From an uncultured Clostridia bacterium (lineage in GTDB: Bacteria; Bacillota_A; Clostridia; Christensenellales; Aristaeellaceae): a stretch of DNA of 14,571 nucleotides. The notes beneath the pieces were generated by a model. That model saw nothing but the letters and a program-made list of their open reading frames with translations, was not told where the DNA came from and ran no database searches. The stretch covers positions 1 to 14,571 of the forward strand of contig CAMVDI010000022.1 in NCBI GenBank assembly GCA_947166205.1, given 5' to 3'. A program made the position numbers and the translations under genes. This document shows positions 13,722-14,571 of this stretch, piece after piece (positions within the stretch are counted from its first letter, which is position 1; each line of letters begins with the position of its first letter).

Positions 13722-13733
13722 ATTTCATGAAAT
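13722..13733. promoter_or_regulatory. Palindromic candidate operator at the lacI-type gene start site
   Basis: ATTTCATGAAAT is a perfect 12-base palindrome overlapping the expected transcription start (about 13728) of the regulator gene. With GTTTCAT at 13712-13718 it gives two ATGAAA words 10 bases apart on the minus strand, one helical turn. The words match the half-sites of the 13914-13927 palindrome but in a different arrangement, so binding by the same regulator is inferred. Confidence 0.5.
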
Positions 13734-13734
13734 G

Positions 13735-13763
13735 ATTATACTCTTCCCGGCGAAAATGGTCAA
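13735..13763 (-). promoter_or_regulatory. Sigma-A promoter of the LacI-family regulator gene
   Basis: On the minus strand, TTGACC (13763-13758), a 17-base spacer and a perfect TATAAT (13740-13735) are seen. The start is expected near 13728, giving a leader of about 30 bases to the TTG start codon. Confidence 0.82.
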
Positions 13764-13873
13764 GTATTCCACCTTTTTTTCTTATTGAATGCCAACGGGT
13801 GCCCGGCCGGGGCCCTGGAACCCGAAAAAAAGAAAAAACGGAAAAAAAGAGACCAGAAAATCTAAAAAAGAGG

Positions 13874-13902
13874 TTGACAGGATGAAATTCATGTGATATT
13901 TT
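13874..13902 (+). promoter_or_regulatory. Sigma-A promoter of the sugar permease operon
   Basis: A perfect -35 box TTGACA (13874-13879), a 17-base spacer and TATTTT (13897-13902) form a promoter, preceded by a long A-rich tract (about 13826-13870) that could act as an UP element. The spacer contains ATGAAATTCAT (13882-13892), a compressed version of the operator palindrome. The start is expected near 13909. Confidence 0.8.
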
Positions 13903-13913
13903 ATGACCAGTTC

Positions 13914-13927
13914 ATGAAACGTTTCAT
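13914..13927. promoter_or_regulatory. LacI-type operator just downstream of the permease promoter
   Basis: ATGAAACGTTTCAT is a perfect 14-base palindrome with the central CG typical of LacI-family operators. It sits at about +5 to +18 of the predicted transcript, where a bound repressor would block the polymerase. It does not fit the catabolite (cre) pattern well because the TG is one base too close to the centre, so the adjacent LacI-family protein is the likely partner. Confidence 0.75.
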
Positions 13928-13968
13928 CAAGTTCCTTCACCGAGAAGCTTCGCAGAGGAGGAGAACCA

Positions 13969-14571
13969 ATGACTACATCCGCACTTCCCCGGAAAGTGAA
14001 GCCGCAGCGGAAGAGCCTGGGCAGGCGCATGGCTGACCACTGGCAGCTGTACGTTCTGCTCCTGATTCCTGTGGTGATCACGATTATCTACAAGTACGGC
14101 CCCATGTACGGCATCCAGATTGCCTTCCGGAACTACAATCCCGGACTGGGCATCACGGGCAGCCCCTGGGCCGGGTGGAAATGGTTTGAACGCTTCTTCA
14201 AGGCCCCGACTTTTGACCGGATGCTCTGGAACACCGTCAAGCTGAGCGTTTACGGCCTGCTGTGGGGCTTCCCCTTCCCGATCATCCTGAGCCTGATCCT
14301 GAACCAGCTGCGCTTCAAACGGCTCAAGCGCACGGTCCAGACCGTGATCTACGCGCCGCACTTCATCTCCACGATGGTCATCTGCGGTATGCTGAGAATC
14401 TTCCTCTCTCCCTCCGGCGGCCTGATCAACCTGATCGCCGGCACGCAGACCGACTTCCTCACCGAGTCCGGCGCCTTCCGCACGATCTATATCGCCAGCG
14501 GAATCTGGCAGGAGGCCGGATGGGGAACCATCATCTATCTGGCCACGCTGTCCAGCATCGATCCCGCCCTC
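13969..14571 (+). CDS. LplB-like ABC sugar transporter permease (3' partial)
   Basis: The first 201 codons are present and the frame is open at the right edge. A basic cytoplasmic tip (RKVKPQRKSLGRR) precedes membrane segment 1 (about 24-41). YGPMYGIQIAFRNYNP and WFERFF follow, which are typical of LplB/YtcP-type permeases of CUT1 oligosaccharide importers. Further membrane segments follow (WNTVKLSVYGLLWGFPFPII, VIYAPHFISTMVICGML), and the ATPase-contacting EAA loop is just beginning (LSSIDPAL) as the window ends. By family knowledge such permeases pair with a second permease and an extracellular binding lipoprotein, expected just beyond the edge, to bring in oligosaccharides or uronides. AGGAGG lies 7 bases before the ATG, and the gene has its own promoter and operator upstream. 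The substrate is not determined. Confidence 0.9.
   Translation, partial: MTTSALPRKVKPQRKSLGRRMADHWQLYVLLLIPVVITIIYKYGPMYGIQIAFRNYNPGLGITGSPWAGWKWFERFFKAPTFDRMLWNTVKLSVYGLLWGFPFPIILSLILNQLRFKRLKRTVQTVIYAPHFISTMVICGMLRIFLSPSGGLINLIAGTQTDFLTESGAFRTIYIASGIWQEAGWGTIIYLATLSSIDPAL

Noticed and set aside
13790..13830. A terminator in the lacI/permease divergent gap (CGGGT-GCCC / GGGC-ACCCG)
   Set aside because: The stem has large internal mismatches and no T-run follows it on either strand; between two outward promoters a terminator would also have no transcript to end.
13914..13927. A catabolite-control (cre) site
   Set aside because: The palindrome has the central CG, but the TG is one base closer to the centre than in the cre pattern, so the local LacI-type regulator fits better.
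1..14571. Defence system, CRISPR array, prophage or insertion sequence
   Set aside because: No nuclease, integrase, transposase, toxin-antitoxin pair or spaced repeat array was found. The only repeat with two clear copies is the 51-base-period palindromic element.

Overview
The window looks like chromosomal DNA from a GC-rich member of the Bacillota, most likely Clostridia. The main grounds are a YnzC-type DUF896 gene, a YrzB-type DUF1292 gene, an LplB-like sugar permease, a CBS-containing family II pyrophosphatase, strong GGAGG ribosome sites and consensus sigma-A promoters. A finer placement (for example an uncultured gut or rumen lineage) is only a guess. I see no rRNA, tRNA, CRISPR array, transposase, integrase or phage gene. 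There are 13 protein genes, two of them cut by the window ends, and no gene-free stretch over 300 bases.

Positions 1-1871: the 3' part of a GT2-GtrA fusion glycosyltransferase, followed 13 bases later by a 7-segment membrane protein I do not recognise outright. 1908-3076: a minus-strand GNAT acetyltransferase with a Cys-rich tail, divergent from a small ynzC-like gene. A monocistronic DUF1292 gene follows with a textbook promoter (TTGTCA-17-TATAAT) and a textbook terminator. 3077-5238: a structured leader, a membrane-anchored NAGPA-type phosphodiester glycosidase and, 3 bases later, a divergent Lgt-like membrane protein, closed by a terminator. 5267-5908: a HAD phosphatase of the phosphoglycolate phosphatase type, convergent with a minus-strand MutS-family ATPase of unusual build. 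The MutS-like gene is divergent from an ABC exporter half-transporter.

9673-11625: the exporter and a CBS-DRTGG-CBS family II pyrophosphatase converge on one bidirectional terminator. Upstream of the pyrophosphatase lies a two-copy palindromic repeat. 11626-14571: a sugar-use locus. A LacI-family regulator and a PfkB/fructokinase-type sugar kinase run leftward, and an LplB-like ABC sugar permease (cut by the window end) runs rightward. The 270-base divergent region holds a good promoter for each side and several ATGAAA/TTTCAT palindromes, which fit local repression by the LacI protein: the permease would import an oligosaccharide, the kinase phosphorylate a released hexose, and the regulator sense the sugar.

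The points most worth a second look are: (1) an Lgt-like protein lacking the catalytic His motif and translationally coupled to a cell-surface glycosidase, with a possible second even more diverged relative at 1011-1871; (2) the MutS-like ATPase with Asn-Glu in place of Asp-Glu in Walker B; (3) the 51-base-period palindromic repeat at 11484-11587; (4) the operator layout in the lacI/permease divergent region. No whole new system is proven by the sequence alone.
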